Source of the DNA: DASRIA01 sp963816975
Lineage (GTDB): Bacteria; Actinomycetota; Thermoleophilia; Solirubrobacterales; JBBDJG01
Length of the DNA: 64,000 nt
Assembly (NCBI GenBank): GCA_963816975.1
Contig: CAWFMD010000004.1
Span: forward strand, 62,001 to 126,000
Direction: 5' to 3'
Each line of letters starts with the position of its first letter. Within the stretch, counting starts at the first letter, position 1. This document shows positions 44,713-53,061 of the stretch, piece by piece. The notes beneath the pieces were generated by a model. It saw only the letters and a program-made list of their open reading frames with translations, was not told the origin of the DNA and ran no database searches. The position numbers and the translations under genes were made by a program.

Positions 44713-44718
44713 ATCCTA
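44713..44718 (-). promoter_or_regulatory. Predicted -10 element TAGGAT of the leu operon
   Basis: TAGGAT, preceded by TGG (extended -10), ends 8 nt before the leader-peptide ATG at 44704. Confidence 0.55.
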
Positions 44719-44760
44719 CCAGGCGTACCCACGCTCCCGGCGCTCTACCCGGGCTCCACC

Positions 44761-44811
44761 CGAACGATGGCGAAAAGGGACCGCCCCGCGGACCCCATTT
44801 GCCAAAGTTCG
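44761..44811 (+). repeat. 51-nt palindromic repeat, copy 1
   Basis: It begins CGAACGATGGCGAAAAGGGA and ends TTGCCAAAGTTCG; the two halves are imperfect inverted repeats. Its first 24 nt are identical to copy 2 at 60267. It lies just upstream of the leu promoter and downstream of the receiver-like gene's stop is 22 nt away. Confidence 0.7.
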
Positions 44812-44832
44812 GGGAGGCGGCCACGCGGGGCG

Positions 44833-45135
44833 CTAATGGCGCAGCAGTGAGGCGACCAGCTGCGGCATCTCGCGCGCCATGCGCGAGCGCGGGACGACCA
44901 GGTCGAAGCCCGCCTCCTCCGCCGCGCGGCGCTTGTCCACGTCCACGTGCGAGTAGAAGCCGAGGCGCGGCACGCCCGGCGGCGCGGCGCCGGGAGCCGC
45001 GTTGTCGAGGTCCACGATCACGAGGTCCGCGTCAGGCGACACCGTCTGCGTCACCTCGTGCCCCGCGGCCGTCAGCGTCGCGTCGATCTTCGATGCGAAG
45101 AACAGGTCCGGGGCGATCGCCGCGACCCGCGCCAT
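44833..45135 (-). CDS. Small receiver-domain-like protein
   Basis: 100 residues. VAAIAPDLFFASKIDATLTAAGHEV, then DADLVIVDLDNAAPG and RLGFYSHVDVDKRRAAEEAGFDLVVPRSRM follow the alternating strand/helix order of CheY-like receivers, and the C-terminal helix is MPQLVASLLRH. It is shorter than usual receivers (about 115-120) and lacks a clear phosphoacceptor Asp plus Lys pair. It begins 2 nt after the serA stop, so it is coupled to serine synthesis. Function unknown. Confidence 0.6.
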   Translation of the reverse strand: MARVAAIAPDLFFASKIDATLTAAGHEVTQTVSPDADLVIVDLDNAAPGAAPPGVPRLGFYSHVDVDKRRAAEEAGFDLVVPRSRMAREMPQLVASLLRH

Positions 45136-45137
45136 CG

Positions 45138-46769
45138 CTAGAGCGTGACCGCGCGGCCGTCCTGGAACCCGTCCAGCGCGAGGATCGCGCGCACGACCTC
45201 CTCGGGGATCGGTGAGTCCACGGTCACGACCATCACCGCATGGCGCCCGGTCCCGCTCGCCGGAGTCCCGGCCTCCCGCCCCGGCTCGCGGCCGACCGCG
45301 GTCGAGGCGATGTTGATGCCGTGCTCCCCGAGCACGGTGCCGACCCTGCCGATCATGCCGGGCACGTCGGAGTAGCGGAAAACCGCCATCTGCGGGGCCA
45401 GCTCGATGTTGAAGCTGTGGCCGTAGACCGACGTCAGGTGCGCCGCGTGGCGGGGTCCGATCGTGGTGCCCGCGACCTCGGTCCGATCGCCGTTCGCGAC
45501 GACCGCGACCGACACGAGGTTCGCGTAGTCGCGCTCCTCGCTCTCGTTGAACTCGCTCACGCGGATGCCGCGCTCCTCGGCGATCGCGGGCGCGTTGACG
45601 AAGTTGACGTTCTCGGCCACGCGGCCCTGGAAGGCGCCGTTCAGCACGGCCAGCGTCACCAAACGCGTGTCGAACTCGGCCAGGCGGCCGTGATAGCCGA
45701 CGTCGATCCGGTCGACCGACGTCGCCGTGGCGAGCGACATCGCGAGGCGCCCGAGCTGCGCGGCCAGCGGCAGGTAGGGCTCGAGCACCGCGAGGTCCTC
45801 GCTGTGGACCTTCGGGATGTTGACGGCGTTCGACACGAGGTCGCCGCGCAGCGCCGCGACCACTTGCTCGGCGGTGATCACGCCCGCGCGGTCCTGCGCC
45901 TCCGCGGTCGAGGCGCCGAGGTGCGGCGTCACGACCACGCTCTCGTGGGCGAAGATCGGGTGCTCCGTGGTCGGCTCGTCCGGGAACACGTCGATGCCGG
46001 CCCCGGCCACCTTCCCGGACGAAAGCGCATCATCGAGCGCCGCGAGGTCGATCAGCTCGCCCCGCGCGCAGTTCACGATCCGCACGCCGTCCTTCATATG
46101 CGTGAAGGACTCGGCGTTCACGTAGCCCATGGTCTCCGGTGTCTTCGGCAGGTGGATCGTGATGATGTCGGCGCAGCCGTACAGGGCCTCCGGGCTGTCG
46201 GCGCGCTCGGCGCCCAGCTCGCGGTAGCGCTCGGCGGCCACGAACGGGTCGAAGGCGACCACGTGCATCCCGAACGCGCGCGCCCGCTCGGCCACGAGCT
46301 GGCCGATGCGGCCGAAGCCCAGGATGCCCAGCGTCTTCTCGTACACCTCCACCCCGCCGAAGCGGCTGCGCTCCCACTTGCCGCTCTTCAGCGACCCGTG
46401 CGCCTGCGGGATGTTGCGCGCCTGGGCGAGCATCATCGCGATCGTGTGCTCGGCGGCCGCCACGATGTTCGACTCGGGAGCGTTCGCGACGATGATGCCG
46501 TGCTTCGTGGCCGCCGGCACGTCGACGTTGTCGACGCCGATGCCGGCGCGGCCGATCACCTTCAGCCGGTCGGCACGCTCGATCACGTCGGCGGTCAGCT
46601 TCGTGGCGGAGCGGATCACGATCGCGTCGTAGCCGCCGATCGCGCCGGGCAGCTCCTCCTCCGACATGTCGGTGCGCACGTCCACGTCGAAGTGCTCCCG
46701 CAGGAGGTCGACCCCGGCGTCGGCGATCTTCTCCTTGACGAGCACGCGGTAGCCGTTTTCGTCGGCCAT
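45138..46769 (-). CDS. serA: D-3-phosphoglycerate dehydrogenase, long form with ASB and ACT domains
   Basis: 543 residues, the long type I form found in Actinobacteria. It oxidises 3-phosphoglycerate, the first step of serine synthesis. GRAGIGVDNVDVPAAT, the NAD loop LGILGFGRIGQLVAERA, NCARGELIDLAAL and the catalytic His in VVTPHLGAST identify the catalytic core. An intervening ASB domain (about 320-460) and a C-terminal ACT domain (SDVPGMIGRVGTVLGEHGIN) provide serine feedback. It follows the aminotransferase gene by 12 nt. Confidence 0.96.
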   Translation of the reverse strand: MADENGYRVLVKEKIADAGVDLLREHFDVDVRTDMSEEELPGAIGGYDAIVIRSATKLTADVIERADRLKVIGRAGIGVDNVDVPAATKHGIIVANAPESNIVAAAEHTIAMMLAQARNIPQAHGSLKSGKWERSRFGGVEVYEKTLGILGFGRIGQLVAERARAFGMHVVAFDPFVAAERYRELGAERADSPEALYGCADIITIHLPKTPETMGYVNAESFTHMKDGVRIVNCARGELIDLAALDDALSSGKVAGAGIDVFPDEPTTEHPIFAHESVVVTPHLGASTAEAQDRAGVITAEQVVAALRGDLVSNAVNIPKVHSEDLAVLEPYLPLAAQLGRLAMSLATATSVDRIDVGYHGRLAEFDTRLVTLAVLNGAFQGRVAENVNFVNAPAIAEERGIRVSEFNESEERDYANLVSVAVVANGDRTEVAGTTIGPRHAAHLTSVYGHSFNIELAPQMAVFRYSDVPGMIGRVGTVLGEHGINIASTAVGREPGREAGTPASGTGRHAVMVVTVDSPIPEEVVRAILALDGFQDGRAVTL

Positions 46770-46781
46770 CTGCCCGCGGCC

Positions 46782-47981
46782 TCAGCCGACCGGCTGCGCC
46801 GCGTGGAGGCCGGCGCGCGCAAAGACCTCCTGCGCAGCGGCGGTTCCCGCGCCGAAGGTCACGTCGTGGCCGAGCTCGTCGAGCGCCAGCTCGAGGGCGG
46901 AGATCGCGGTCAGGATGTCGAAGGCCCCGTAGTAGCCGCAGTGCGCGATGCGCACGATCTTGCCCTTCAGGTGGCCCTGGCCGCCCGCGATCGTGACGCC
47001 GAGCTTGTCACGCATCGTCTTGGGCACCGCGGCGCCGTCGATGCCGTCGGGGATGCGCACCGCGGTCACGACGTTCGCGTGCTCGTCCTCGGGGCCGAAC
47101 AGCTCCAGCCCCATGCCCTTGACCGCCTCGCGGGCGGCGCGACCGAGTACCGCGTGACGTTCGAACACTCCCTGCAGCGTCTCCTGCTCGATCATCTGGA
47201 GCGCGACGTCCAGCGCACGGATCAAGGTGACGGCGGGAGTGAACGGGCTGTCCGGCGGATCCTTCCGCTGTCCCTTGAGCGTGCGCTCCCAGTCGAAGTA
47301 GTAGCTGCGCGCGCCGCGGGCACGAGCGTCGGCGGCGAGCGCCAGGGCCCGCTCGGAGACGGCCGCGAACGCCAGGCCCGGTGGACACATGAGGGCCTTC
47401 TGCGATCCGGACACGACGACGTCGACGCCCCAGGCGTCCATCGGCAGGTCGACGACCCCGAGTCCCGAGACGGCGTCGAACACGCTCACCGCCCCGTGGC
47501 CCGCGGCCGCTTCGGCGAGCCCACGGACATCATTCAGCACTCCTGTGGACGTCTCCGATTGCGTGCTGAACAGCGCCTTCACCTTTCCCCCGCGCTCGGC
47601 CAGCGCGCGCTCGACCTCGGCCGGATCGACCCGCTCGCCCCACTCGGTCTCGAGGTGCACCGTGTCGGCTCCGTGGGCCTCGCACAGCTCGGCCCAGCGC
47701 TGGCCGAACTTGCCGGCCGACGCCACGATCGCGGTGTCGCCCGGGGCCAGCAGGTTGGCCACGGCGGACTCCATCGCGCCGGTCCCGGAGGCCGCGAACA
47801 GCTGGACCTCGTTGTCGGTCTGGAACACCATCTTGAGCCGCTCCAGGACGCGCGCGTAGACCTCCACGAACGCCGGCGCCCGGTGGTACAGGATCGGCTC
47901 GGCCATCACCTGCGAAACGGCCGGCGGGAGCGGCGTGGGGCCCGCGGTCATCAGATATTGCTTGCCGTAGATCTGGGTCAT
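46782..47981 (-). CDS. Class V aminotransferase (alanine-glyoxylate/serine-pyruvate type), candidate phosphoserine aminotransferase
   Basis: 399 residues from the ATG at 47981 (MTQIYGKQYLMTAGPTPLPP). MTAGPTPLPPAVSQ, ASGTGAMESAVANLL, FDAVSGLGVVDLPMD and the PLP lysine in VVSGSQKALMCPPGLAF identify the SGAT family. Its position directly before serA suggests it transaminates 3-phosphohydroxypyruvate, replacing a classical SerC, as proposed for similar pairs in other lineages. A TATTCT hexamer is 12 nt upstream. An upstream in-frame extension to 48050 looks non-conserved. Confidence 0.85.
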   Translation of the reverse strand: MTQIYGKQYLMTAGPTPLPPAVSQVMAEPILYHRAPAFVEVYARVLERLKMVFQTDNEVQLFAASGTGAMESAVANLLAPGDTAIVASAGKFGQRWAELCEAHGADTVHLETEWGERVDPAEVERALAERGGKVKALFSTQSETSTGVLNDVRGLAEAAAGHGAVSVFDAVSGLGVVDLPMDAWGVDVVVSGSQKALMCPPGLAFAAVSERALALAADARARGARSYYFDWERTLKGQRKDPPDSPFTPAVTLIRALDVALQMIEQETLQGVFERHAVLGRAAREAVKGMGLELFGPEDEHANVVTAVRIPDGIDGAAVPKTMRDKLGVTIAGGQGHLKGKIVRIAHCGYYGAFDILTAISALELALDELGHDVTFGAGTAAAQEVFARAGLHAAQPVG

Positions 47982-48044
47982 CGTGGGTGGCCGAGAATAG
48001 CGAACGGCCCGGTACGCCCCGGGGCGAGTCATCTTGGGCGCTGC

Positions 48045-48079
48045 GGTCACTTCGCTACCCAGGCGGTAGCAAAGTGACC
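48045..48079 (-). terminator. Strong hairpin after the M48 peptidase gene
   Basis: A 15-bp stem with one mismatch (GGTCACTTCGCTACC and GGTAGCAAAGTGACC) encloses the 5-nt loop CAGGC. It lies 53 nt past the M48 stop on the minus strand. No U-tract follows, as is common for high-GC terminators, so its role is inferred. Confidence 0.5.
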
Positions 48080-48131
48080 ACGGCGCGGTCGGCGTCGGCG
48101 CCGGGGACCGGCGATCGGCTCGCGGCGGTCC

Positions 48132-49340
48132 CTACGGGCGGTGGCGGGCTCGCCAGGCCTCGGCCATCTCGATGCGCTGCATCGCGGTCGGGTGGGTGCC
48201 GAACAGCACCACCTCCCATTGCGGCGGGTCCGGGTCGGTGAGGCTCGTCCCGGTCAGGTCCCTGAACACGTCGCGCTGGGCCCGCGGGTCGCGCGCCGTC
48301 TCCAGGGCGACCCAGTCCGCCTCGGACTCGAGCCGGCGGCTGACGACGTTCTGCACGGGGCTCACGGCGATCTGGAAGACGATCACGACGAACAGCGCGA
48401 GCGGGACGGCCCGGGCCTCGTAGATCCCCCCCTTCCTGCGCGTCGCGAAGGCGACGAGCAGCGCCATCGGAGCGGCCAGCAGCGCGAACCACCCGAACGA
48501 CTTCCAGATGTGGTCGCGCGAGTGGTGAGCGAGCTCGTGCGCGATCACCACGCGCACCTCGCGGTCGCTGAACGGCGACTCCAGCAGGGTGTTCCACAGG
48601 ATCACCCGGCGGGTCGGGCCGAGACCCGCAGCGAAGGCATTCGGCTCGTCCGTGAACGCGTCCACGTTCTCGACCTTGACCGGGATGTCCGGCACGCCCT
48701 GCTCGCGGGCGAGCTGCTCGGCCGCCGCGGCCAGGCGCTGGTTTCGCAGGGGCGACTGATCCGGCACCAGGTAGGGAGCGACGAACGAGAAGAGCAGGGC
48801 AAGCCCGACGAACACGGCGGCCCCGGGTATCCACCACTGCTCGCGGAACGGGCGCGCCAGCGCCATCACGATCACGATCGCCACGCAGACGAAGAGGAAC
48901 ACCCCGCCGAGCGACAGCCAGCTGGTGACGACCTGGTCGAGGTATCCGACCTCGGAGACGTCGTGCCTGCGGTCCCACCACAGCTGCACCAGCCCGAAGG
49001 GCAGCTGCGTGAACCACACGAAGGCGAAGCCCAGCATGCCGAGCAGCATTCCGGTGCCGATCCGGCCGGCCGCAGACTCGCGCGTGAAGCGCTCCCCGTG
49101 CCGCGCGTACAGCGCGAGCACGACGACCAGCGCGATCGTCGACAGGATCACGTTGATGGTCGTGAAGGTCTCGTAGTCTCGCGCCCGCTCGACTTCGGAG
49201 GGGTCGAAGAACGCGCCCGGATCGAGGTCGGGCAGGCGCAGGTCGCCCGGCACCTCGGTCGGCAGCAGCAGCGACCCGGCGACGATCCAGGCCGCCGCGA
49301 TCGCGGCGGCCGGCAGGATCCACTTCAGGTAGCGGGTCAG
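48132..49340 (-). CDS. M48 family membrane metalloprotease, apparent CTG start
   Basis: About 402 residues. The zinc motif HELAHHSRDH lies in VVIAHELAHHSRDHIW and a third ligand Glu in SRRLESEADWVALE, as in Ste24/HtpX-type proteases. An N-terminal membrane helix (WILPAAAIAAAWIVAGSLLL) and several more spans surround the catalytic region. It would cleave membrane-associated or lipidated peptides. The only plausible start before the first helix is CTG 49340, which overlaps the DUF4389 stop (CTGA). It belongs to a two-gene unit with the DUF4389 protein. Confidence 0.85.
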   Translation of the reverse strand: MTRYLKWILPAAAIAAAWIVAGSLLLPTEVPGDLRLPDLDPGAFFDPSEVERARDYETFTTINVILSTIALVVVLALYARHGERFTRESAAGRIGTGMLLGMLGFAFVWFTQLPFGLVQLWWDRRHDVSEVGYLDQVVTSWLSLGGVFLFVCVAIVIVMALARPFREQWWIPGAAVFVGLALLFSFVAPYLVPDQSPLRNQRLAAAAEQLAREQGVPDIPVKVENVDAFTDEPNAFAAGLGPTRRVILWNTLLESPFSDREVRVVIAHELAHHSRDHIWKSFGWFALLAAPMALLVAFATRRKGGIYEARAVPLALFVVIVFQIAVSPVQNVVSRRLESEADWVALETARDPRAQRDVFRDLTGTSLTDPDPPQWEVVLFGTHPTAMQRIEMAEAWRARHRP

Positions 49341-50554
49341 GCCTGGTGTGGCTGGGCGGCCGGGATCAGCGGCATCTGCCAGCCGGCCGCCGGGCCGCTG
49401 AACGGATAACGGCCGGTGAGCAGGAAGAGATAGCCGTACGCTTGCGCGTGGTAGCGCAGCTGATAGGCGCCGAGGTTGCGCAATCCGCGCGGGACCTGCG
49501 CCCTGAACAGCCCGTGGAAGAAGTTGTACAGCGCGGCCAGCCAGGCGGCCGTCGCCAGCGCGCTCGCGATCAGCAGCGCGGGGATCACCAGGAACAGGCG
49601 AAAGCCCGTGACCCACCGGTCCTGGCGCTGCGGGCCGTCGATCTCGGCCTCGACCGGGTAGGTCCCCGGTGCGCCCGTGAAGCCCGGGAACGGGTTCGCG
49701 ACGAGCTGGATGAACGCGAACACGTGGATCGAGTAGCGCAGATAGGCCGCCAGGAAGTTGTGCAGCCCGCGCGGCGACGTGCCGCGGACCAGGGTCGCGA
49801 ACCAGTTCGCGATCACGGCGAACAGCGCGGCGATGCTCCACAGCGCCAGCCAGACCAGGTGCGGAATCGCGAGCAGCAGGCGGAAGAAGGTCGTGAGCCG
49901 CGAGCGCTGCAGGTCATCGGTGACCGCGAGGCGGATCGGGTCGGCCCGGTACGCGTTCGCGAACTCATAGGTCGCGGGGTCGCTGTTCGGGTAGCGCTGG
50001 GTGCACAGGAACAGGTAGCCGAAGACCTGGGCCATGTAGCCGATCGCATACACGGACGCGTTGCGCAGGCCCTCCGCCATGCGCCCGCGCGCGAGGCAGT
50101 AGAACCAGCCCAGGAAGCCCGCCGTCGCCGCGACCCCCGTCGAGCTGAACCCCACGAGCGCGTCCGCCAGCAGGATCGCCGGGAACGCGAGCACCAGCCG
50201 AAATCCCGTGACCCAGCGGTTCTGGCGCTCCGGCGCGGGAATCTCGACGTCGAGGGGGTAGCTGCCGGGCCGGCCGGTGAAGCCCGGGTACGGGTTCGCG
50301 GCGAAGGTCAGGTACGCGCCCACGTGCGCCGCGTAGCGCATGTATGCGGACAGAAACCGGTGCAGCGTGGATGACGGGGTGCCCCGGGCGAGGGCCACGA
50401 TCCAGTTGGGGATCGCGGCCAGTACGGCCAGCACGAACCATCCCGCCAGCCAGATGAAGTGCGGGATCGCGAGGATCGGGCGGAAGCCGACCGTCCAGCG
50501 GTTGCGCTCCAGCGACGCGTCCAGGATCGTGAGGCGGATCACGCGGTCGTTCAC
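49337..50554 (-). CDS. DUF4389 membrane protein with internal duplication
   Basis: 405 residues in two similar halves. The first half has NRWTVGFRPILAIPHFIWL, ARGTPSSTLHRFLSAYMRY, NPYPGFTGRPGSYPLDVEI; the second has SRLTTFFRLLLAIPHLVWL, VRGTSPRGLHNFLAAYLRY, NPFPGFTGAPGTYPVEAEI. About eight membrane segments are predicted. DUF4389 has no assigned function. It is coupled to the M48 protease, which may act in the same membrane process. Confidence 0.85.
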   Translation of the reverse strand: MNDRVIRLTILDASLERNRWTVGFRPILAIPHFIWLAGWFVLAVLAAIPNWIVALARGTPSSTLHRFLSAYMRYAAHVGAYLTFAANPYPGFTGRPGSYPLDVEIPAPERQNRWVTGFRLVLAFPAILLADALVGFSSTGVAATAGFLGWFYCLARGRMAEGLRNASVYAIGYMAQVFGYLFLCTQRYPNSDPATYEFANAYRADPIRLAVTDDLQRSRLTTFFRLLLAIPHLVWLALWSIAALFAVIANWFATLVRGTSPRGLHNFLAAYLRYSIHVFAFIQLVANPFPGFTGAPGTYPVEAEIDGPQRQDRWVTGFRLFLVIPALLIASALATAAWLAALYNFFHGLFRAQVPRGLRNLGAYQLRYHAQAYGYLFLLTGRYPFSGPAAGWQMPLIPAAQPHQA

Positions 50555-50632
50555 TGCCGCGTCGGGCCCTCGGAGCTCCCGTGATTTCGCGCTTGCCGCG
50601 TCGGGCTCTCGGAGCTCCCGTGATTTCGCGCT
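50555..50632. repeat. 39-bp tandem direct repeat, two copies
   Basis: Copies at 50555-50593 and 50594-50632 differ at one position (GGGCCCTCGG against GGGCTCTCGG). Each includes CCGTGATTTCGC, so the tandem duplication has copied one arm of the hairpin that follows ilvC. Confidence 0.85.
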
Positions 50633-50645
50633 TGCGAAATCACGG
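50618..50645 (-). terminator. Hairpin following ilvC
   Basis: CCGTGATTTCGC and GCGAAATCACGG form a perfect 12-bp stem with a 4-nt loop, starting 5 nt past the ilvC stop. No U-tract is present. Confidence 0.6.
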
Positions 50646-50650
50646 CCTAT

Positions 50651-51643
50651 TCACTCCTCGATCCAGGGCATCATGCGCCGCAGCTCGCCGCCGACCTGCT
50701 CCACCTGGTGGCCCTGCTGCTCGGCGCGCATCCGCTGGAAGTTCTCCTGGCCGGCCCGGTTCTCCGCGATCCACTCGCGGGCGAAGTCGCCCGATTGGAT
50801 GTCGGCCAGGACCTGCTTCATCGCCGCGCGCACCTCCGGCCCGATCACCTTCGAGCCGCGCGTCAGGTCGCCGTACTCGGCCGTGTTGGAGATCGAGTCG
50901 CGCATGCCGGTGATGCCCTTCTCGTACATCAGGTCGACGATCAGCTTCAGCTCGTGCAGGCACTCGAAGTAAGCCAGGCGCGGGTCGTAGCCCGCCTCGA
51001 CGAGCGTCTCGAAGCCCGCTCGCACCAACTCGGTCGCGCCCCCGCAGAGCACCGACTGCTCGCCGAAGAGATCCGTCTCGGCCTCGTCCTTGAAGGTCGT
51101 CTCGATCACGCCGGCGCGCATGCAGCCGATGCCCTTCGCATAGGCCAGCGTCAGGTCCTTGGCGTGCCCCGTCGCGTCCTGGTGGATCGCGATCAGGCCG
51201 GGTACCCCGCGGCCCTCGCTGAACTGGCGGCGCACGAGGTGGCCGGGGCCCTTCGGCGCGACCATCGCGACGTCGACCTCGGCGGGCGGCTCGATCTGCC
51301 CGAAGTGGATCGTGAAGCCGTGCGCGAACAGCAGCAGGTTGCCGGGCGCGATGCCGTCGCGGATCTCGCTTTCCCACACCTCCGCCTGCCGCTCGTCGGG
51401 CAGCAGGATCATCACCACGTCGCCCTCGCTCGCCGCGTCGGCCACGTCCAGCAAGCGCAGCCCTTCCGCCTCGGCCGCCTTGCGGCTGGCGGAATCCGGC
51501 CGCAGGCCGACCACCACATCGACCCCTGACTCCTTCAGGTTCAGTGCGTGCGCATGGCCCTGTGAGCCGTAACCGAGGATCGCGACGGTCTTGCCGTCGA
51601 GTTGTGAGAGGTCGGAGTCGCTCTCGTAGTAGACGTCGCCCAT
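50651..51643 (-). CDS. ilvC: Ketol-acid reductoisomerase
   Basis: 330 residues, class I short form. It converts acetolactate and acetohydroxybutyrate to dihydroxy acids for Val, Leu and Ile. The NADPH loop VAILGYGSQGHAHALNLKES has Arg/Ser-type phosphate contacts (GLRPDSAS), APKGPGHLVRRQF is the IlvN domain signature, and metal ligands lie in DEAETDLFGEQ and YFECLHELKLIVDLMYE. The ATG at 51643 (MGDVYYESD) follows TATCCT by 9 nt. It is isolated from ilvBN by the men genes. Confidence 0.96.
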   Translation of the reverse strand: MGDVYYESDSDLSQLDGKTVAILGYGSQGHAHALNLKESGVDVVVGLRPDSASRKAAEAEGLRLLDVADAASEGDVVMILLPDERQAEVWESEIRDGIAPGNLLLFAHGFTIHFGQIEPPAEVDVAMVAPKGPGHLVRRQFSEGRGVPGLIAIHQDATGHAKDLTLAYAKGIGCMRAGVIETTFKDEAETDLFGEQSVLCGGATELVRAGFETLVEAGYDPRLAYFECLHELKLIVDLMYEKGITGMRDSISNTAEYGDLTRGSKVIGPEVRAAMKQVLADIQSGDFAREWIAENRAGQENFQRMRAEQQGHQVEQVGGELRRMMPWIEE

Positions 51644-51681
51644 AAGCGCGGAAGGATAGCCAGGCGCCCAGCGCGCCGGGC

Positions 51682-53013
51682 TCAGGCCAGGCGGTCGCGC
51701 AGCAGCTTTCCCTGGGCGTTGCGCGGCAGCTCGGCCACGAACACGAACGCCTTCGGGACCTTGTGGGGAGCGAGCCGCTCGCGGCAGAAGCCGCGCAAAT
51801 CGTCCTCGCTCGCCCTGCGATCGCCGGCCAGCACCACGTGGGCCGCGACCGCGTGCTGCCACTCGGGGTCGGCGCGGGCGTGCACCGCCACGTCCGCGAC
51901 GGCCGGGTGCGTCGCCAGCACCTCCTCCACCTCCGCCGGCAGGACGTTCTTGCCGCCCGTCACGATCACGTCATCGGCGCGGCCCAGCACATAGAGGTAG
52001 CCGTCCTCGTCCACGCGGCCGAGATCGCCGGTCACGAGCCATTCGTCCGGTCCGGCGACGCCGGGGGCGACGGTCGGGCCGCGGACACAGATGCGGCCCT
52101 CGTCGTTGATGCGCACCTCGGTGCTGAGGATCGGCGGACCGGCGCTGCCCGGTCGTTCGCGCACCTCGCCCGGCGGCATCGTGGCGACCTGCGAGGCCGT
52201 CTCGGTGAGGCCATAGGTGGGCGCCACCGGTGCGCCCGCGGCGAGCGCGCGCTCGATCAGCGCGCGGGGCGCCGCGGCGCCCCCGATCACGGCGCAGCGG
52301 AGGCTGTCGACCGGGGCCCCGGCATCGAGCAGCCGGCCCAGCATCGTCGGCACGAGCGACACGATCGTGACGGCGGCGCGCTCGAACGTCGCGCCGCTGC
52401 GCGCGGCGTCGAAGGGCTCGAGCACGATCGGGATGCGATACAGCGCGCAGCGCAACACGATCGACAGGCCCCCGATGTGATGGAGCGGCAGGCAGCACAG
52501 CCAGCGATCGGTGGGCGCCACGCCGATCCGCACGCCGGCCCCGATCGCGCTCCACAGGTGGTTGCCGTAGGTCAGCTCCACGGCCCGGGGCCGCCCGCCC
52601 GTGCCGGAGGTGAGGATCACGCAATGGACGGCGTCGGTGTCGAAGTCGCGGCCGGCCTCCTGGTCCGGCGCCTGCGGCGTGTCCGCAAGCTCCGCAACCG
52701 ATCGCACCACGAGCCGCGGGCCGGTGGCTGCGAGCGCCCGGTCGGTATCGGGCGCGGGCGCGCCCGGATCGAGCGGAACCGCGACTGCGCCGAGCTTGGT
52801 CAGCGCGTGCAGCAGGATCACGTGGTCGGCCGTGGGCTCCAGCACCAGCGCCACGCGATCGCCATGCCCCACGCCCGCTCCCGCCACCCGGCGCGCCATC
52901 GAACGCGCTGCGCGCTCGAGCTCCGCGAAGGACAGGACGCGGTCGCCCGCGACCAGCGCAGGCCGGTCGGGCAGCGCGTCAGCGGCCCGCGCGAGCCAGT
53001 CGTCAACCCTCAT
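51682..53013 (-). CDS. menE: o-Succinylbenzoate-CoA ligase (acyl-AMP synthetase)
   Basis: 443 residues of the ANL superfamily. VILTSGTGGRPRAVELTYGN is the P-loop, APTYGLTETASQV the A5 motif, WLVTGDLGRVDEDGYLYVLGR the hinge region and PRNAQGKLLRDRLA the catalytic Lys. It activates o-succinylbenzoate with ATP and CoA. The assignment as MenE rather than a generic ligase rests on the adjacent menB, menA, menC and menD genes. It is transcribed divergently from menB. Confidence 0.88.
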   Translation of the reverse strand: MRVDDWLARAADALPDRPALVAGDRVLSFAELERAARSMARRVAGAGVGHGDRVALVLEPTADHVILLHALTKLGAVAVPLDPGAPAPDTDRALAATGPRLVVRSVAELADTPQAPDQEAGRDFDTDAVHCVILTSGTGGRPRAVELTYGNHLWSAIGAGVRIGVAPTDRWLCCLPLHHIGGLSIVLRCALYRIPIVLEPFDAARSGATFERAAVTIVSLVPTMLGRLLDAGAPVDSLRCAVIGGAAAPRALIERALAAGAPVAPTYGLTETASQVATMPPGEVRERPGSAGPPILSTEVRINDEGRICVRGPTVAPGVAGPDEWLVTGDLGRVDEDGYLYVLGRADDVIVTGGKNVLPAEVEEVLATHPAVADVAVHARADPEWQHAVAAHVVLAGDRRASEDDLRGFCRERLAPHKVPKAFVFVAELPRNAQGKLLRDRLA

Positions 53014-53061
53014 GTGGCGTGGTGGGTCGGCATCGGTGAACGTCTATCGTTGCGCCCCGGC

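Noticed and set aside
45240..48077. Very long plus-strand reading frame opposite serA and the aminotransferase
   Set aside because: High GC removes stop codons on the opposite strand; the translation is Arg/His/Gly-rich without any domain, and the minus strand encodes recognisable enzymes.
50555..50645. CRISPR-like repeat array
   Set aside because: Only two directly abutting copies without spacers; a simple tandem duplication.
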